Shown here in pieces: positions 5,700 to 7,721 of a DNA stretch of 7,721 bases. The notes under the pieces were generated by a model, which saw only the letters and a list, made by a program, of their open reading frames with translations, did not search any database and was not told the origin of the DNA. Made by a program: the position numbers and the translations under genes. Source of the stretch: an uncultured Methylococcaceae bacterium (GTDB lineage Bacteria > Pseudomonadota > Gammaproteobacteria > Methylococcales > Methylomonadaceae); NCBI GenBank assembly GCA_903873045.1, contig CAIQND010000035.1:1-7721 (forward strand), in the 5' to 3' direction. Within the stretch, counting starts at the first letter, position 1, and every line of letters begins with the position of its first letter.

Positions 5700-7721
5700 C
5701 TATAGTCCCATTGTTTCAGGCCTGTCCTGAGCCTGTCGAAGTGGCTGTCTAATCAATCTGGGCGGGACAGGTAGTGTTTGATCTTGGTAACAATCCTGAG
5801 AATTGTCGCAGAGGGGTAAATTTTTTGCTTCAGCTTGCCAAGCCACAAACCCTGTTCCGCGCTCAAAAATAAAAATTTCACCGCTGTCTGGATCTTTGCT
5901 GCTTAAATTAAGCCAGCCACCGGCTATTAGTTCTCGTAAACTTTCCTGATCTGCATAAATACGCTCTAGTACCGATGTTTTTGCTTCTACCAACAGTTGC
6001 AGGCGCATTGCTTCATGGATTTCAATCATTTGCTGCGGCAGGCCGGTGCGTAAATCACTGCTGGCTCCTTCCATGACGCCAAAAAAGCCGGTTACGTTAT
6101 GCGGCACTTTAGAACCACACCCCAAGTGCTCGTTATTAACGGTGGAAAAATAGTATTCCAAATTAATACCTGAACCCACCGGTCCCACTGCCAGTAAAAT
6201 GCCTTCAAGAATTTTCCCGTCAGGGTCTTGAGTGGGATCATAAGAAATTAAAAATACGCGCCGATCAAAAAATGCACCCTGAGTCAGCGCTCTTCTGCCA
6301 ACCAATGCCGCTGCATTAGTTGCGTGTCCCAGTTCGGGCCTGGCTTGCGAGAAGTCGGTCGAGCGTTCCTGTATATGCGCCAAGGCTTGTTTGGGCGTTG
6401 GTTTGCGAGGTGCAGAAGCCAGTCGGCGACAGCGTTCGTGCGCCGACATCAGTTGAGCATGGCGCAATGCCTGTTGTAATTTTTTCAGGCTGGGTCGTCG
6501 TTCTGTTGGTAGGTCGGTTAGATCGAACCAACTGATGGCTTCATTACAGGTGTTGTGTTCGGCACCGATAAACCAGGTATCGGATGGAATAATGATGCCG
6601 CGTTCGATCAATAGTTTACGTATTTCCCGACGATTGGCCATCGCTGCGAATACCCGACCATTAGGTCCGCCATGACGGCCACTGCAAGCGCCGCAATCAT
6701 AAGCCGCTAAATGCGGATTATTCTGACTAATAGAACCATGCCCCATCAACATGACTAATTCGGCAAAGCCATAAGTTAAACCTGTATTTCGCAGTAAACC
6801 GGCAACACGGTCGGCCTGTTCGTTATCGGTAAAGCCCGATTTGGGATGCTCCGGCGAAGCAACGGTCAGGTTATCCGTTGAGGTGAAATTGAGCTGAGTC
6901 TTAACCGGTGGCGATAGCCGCTGTGTTACACTTGACAGCAAATGGTAGTACGCTTTTGGCAGCAGTGACTTTGCCAGCAGGTTCAGTAACGTCAGTGGCG
7001 CAATCACATCAATAACCGGATGCGATACTAGCAGATTACGACGTAAACCATTCTGTAGCCAATTGGCAAGTCGCTGCTTGAGTTTGCGTCCACGGTTATG
7101 AGTGGCTAAGACTTTATTGTTTCCGGTACGCGCCACTTCCTTAACTTCGTGCGCAGGCATCACTACCACCGGGCACAGTGCGGTCACTTTATGGTCATCC
7201 AGACCTTGGTAGTTCATGGCGACGCCGAAAAATCCGGCAGCTCCCAACGTTTCAATAGCGGGATTAAATTCTTCAAGATGGCGACGAAAACCTTCTTCGC
7301 GGTCATCCATGCAGAATATAATCTGCGCGTCTGGACGTTTTTTGCGTATAGCCCAGCGACCACGATTATGATTGGCACGCAATGCCTGAAAAAAGCTGTC
7401 CCGGTAATTGTTTTCGTAAGCATTAAGCCAAACTTTACTGCGTTCGGTGACGGTAAACTTATCCAATAAGGTTAGCATCGCAAGACAATCTGTTTTTTGC
7501 AGAGCTTGCAGGTGTTGGGCATTAAGCCCCAAATGCTGACATAACCGAAACAAGCGCCAGCCACTGTTGTGTAGCGTAAGTCCTGCGTTGCTTTCAGATA
7601 GCGGACTGCACTGCCAAGTTAAAATCAACTCGGCAAGTTGTTGCCAATCAGCGCGGCCGCGTCGTTCGGGAGCCGCTTGAATGATTAATGATTCGGCCAG
7701 TCGAGTCAGGTATTCCGGCAA
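5700..7721 (-). CDS. dabA: Inorganic carbon uptake subunit DabA (DUF2309/UPF0753), N-terminus outside the window
   Basis: 673 residues of the DabA family, whose members bind zinc and act like a one-way carbonic anhydrase at the cytoplasmic face, working with a NuoL-like membrane partner. The four zinc-site and catalytic residues described for Halothiobacillus DabA2 (Cys351, Asp353, His524, Cys539) are matched by Cys137 and Asp139 in FCMDDREEGFRRH, His328 in MGHGS and Cys343 in AYDCGACSGRHGGPN. The Cys-x-Asp spacing and the 15-residue His-Cys spacing are identical. Further family blocks are TWFIGAEHNTC (382-392), FLISYDPTQDPDG (490-502) and INLEYYFSTVNNE (519-531). By comparison about 210 N-terminal residues are missing; the first codon at the edge is TTG and is not a believable start. 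The last residues (LRQAQDRPETMGL, 661-673) are encoded by a dispersed repeat, so the natural C-terminus has probably been altered. It is the first visible gene of the cluster. Confidence 0.93.
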   Translation of the reverse strand: MPEYLTRLAESLIIQAAPERRGRADWQQLAELILTWQCSPLSESNAGLTLHNSGWRLFRLCQHLGLNAQHLQALQKTDCLAMLTLLDKFTVTERSKVWLNAYENNYRDSFFQALRANHNRGRWAIRKKRPDAQIIFCMDDREEGFRRHLEEFNPAIETLGAAGFFGVAMNYQGLDDHKVTALCPVVVMPAHEVKEVARTGNNKVLATHNRGRKLKQRLANWLQNGLRRNLLVSHPVIDVIAPLTLLNLLAKSLLPKAYYHLLSSVTQRLSPPVKTQLNFTSTDNLTVASPEHPKSGFTDNEQADRVAGLLRNTGLTYGFAELVMLMGHGSISQNNPHLAAYDCGACSGRHGGPNGRVFAAMANRREIRKLLIERGIIIPSDTWFIGAEHNTCNEAISWFDLTDLPTERRPSLKKLQQALRHAQLMSAHERCRRLASAPRKPTPKQALAHIQERSTDFSQARPELGHATNAAALVGRRALTQGAFFDRRVFLISYDPTQDPDGKILEGILLAVGPVGSGINLEYYFSTVNNEHLGCGSKVPHNVTGFFGVMEGASSDLRTGLPQQMIEIHEAMRLQLLVEAKTSVLERIYADQESLRELIAGGWLNLSSKDPDSGEIFIFERGTGFVAWQAEAKNLPLCDNSQDCYQDQTLPVPPRLIRQPLRQAQDRPETMGL
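5717..5745 (-). repeat. Dispersed repeat copy forming the 3' end of dabA
   Basis: The minus strand carries TTCGACAGGCTCAGGACAGG (5740 down to 5721), followed by the palindrome CAGGCCTG at 5717-5724. This core is a common dispersed repeat of many bacteria and, when read in this frame, typically gives the peptide LRQAQDRP, seen here as residues 661-668. It shares CTTCGAC...CTCAG with the hairpin at 267-323. Confidence 0.65.

Noticed and set aside
7149..7469. A plus-strand protein gene opposite dabA
   Set aside because: It lies wholly antisense to the strongly conserved catalytic region of dabA, has no ribosome binding site and no recognisable domain. Other opposite-strand frames at 1633-1848, 5227-5493 and 6320-6535 were rejected for the same reasons.
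7719..7721. A start codon for dabA at the window edge
   Set aside because: The codon is TTG at the very border. Comparison with the spacing of the zinc residues in known DabA shows that about 210 residues should precede it, so the gene is cut by the window.

Overview
The window holds one co-directional minus-strand gene cluster that looks like an enlarged inorganic-carbon (DAB-type) uptake system. In transcription order, from the right edge to the left, it encodes DabA (DUF2309/UPF0753, zinc and carbonic-anhydrase-like; its N-terminus lies beyond the window), a NuoL-like membrane subunit in the usual dabB position, and two NuoM-like membrane subunits whose genes overlap by 8 bases. No other complex I genes are visible. 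The two-gene DAB/MpsAB systems known to me pair one DUF2309 protein with one NuoL-like protein. Here three antiporter-like subunits follow DabA.

The three membrane subunits differ in how well they keep the residues that carry protons in complex I. The last one (645-2189) keeps the full set. The middle one (2182-3819) has Met, Arg and Ala where Glu, Lys and Glu are expected. The NuoL-like one (3996-5558) keeps the first half-channel residues but has Arg for the central Lys. It also lacks the block that normally follows, and instead passes directly into a NuoL-style amphipathic C-terminal region.

The gaps around the NuoL-like gene (5559-5699 and 3820-3995) are filled by copies of a CACGAAG-based palindromic repeat. 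The end of dabA reads through another dispersed repeat (core TTCGACAGGCTCAGGACAGG). To the left of the cluster is about 500 bases without a convincing gene (150-644). It contains a GC-rich hairpin, a perfect 24-bp stem hairpin that may end transcription of the cluster, and a stretch of smaller inverted repeats between two 9-base direct repeats. At the left edge is the start of another minus-strand gene, probably an IS1380-like transposase, with an extended -10 promoter.

The moderate base composition, the proteobacterial-looking proteins and the dense REP-like repeats suggest a gammaproteobacterium, perhaps a methanotroph or a chemolithotroph. No ribosomal or other marker gene is present, so this placement is only an inference. 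The proposed working model is that DabA hydrates CO2 to bicarbonate on the cytoplasmic side, driven by ion flow through the membrane subunits. The extra NuoM-like subunits would raise the number of ions coupled per turnover or change the coupling.
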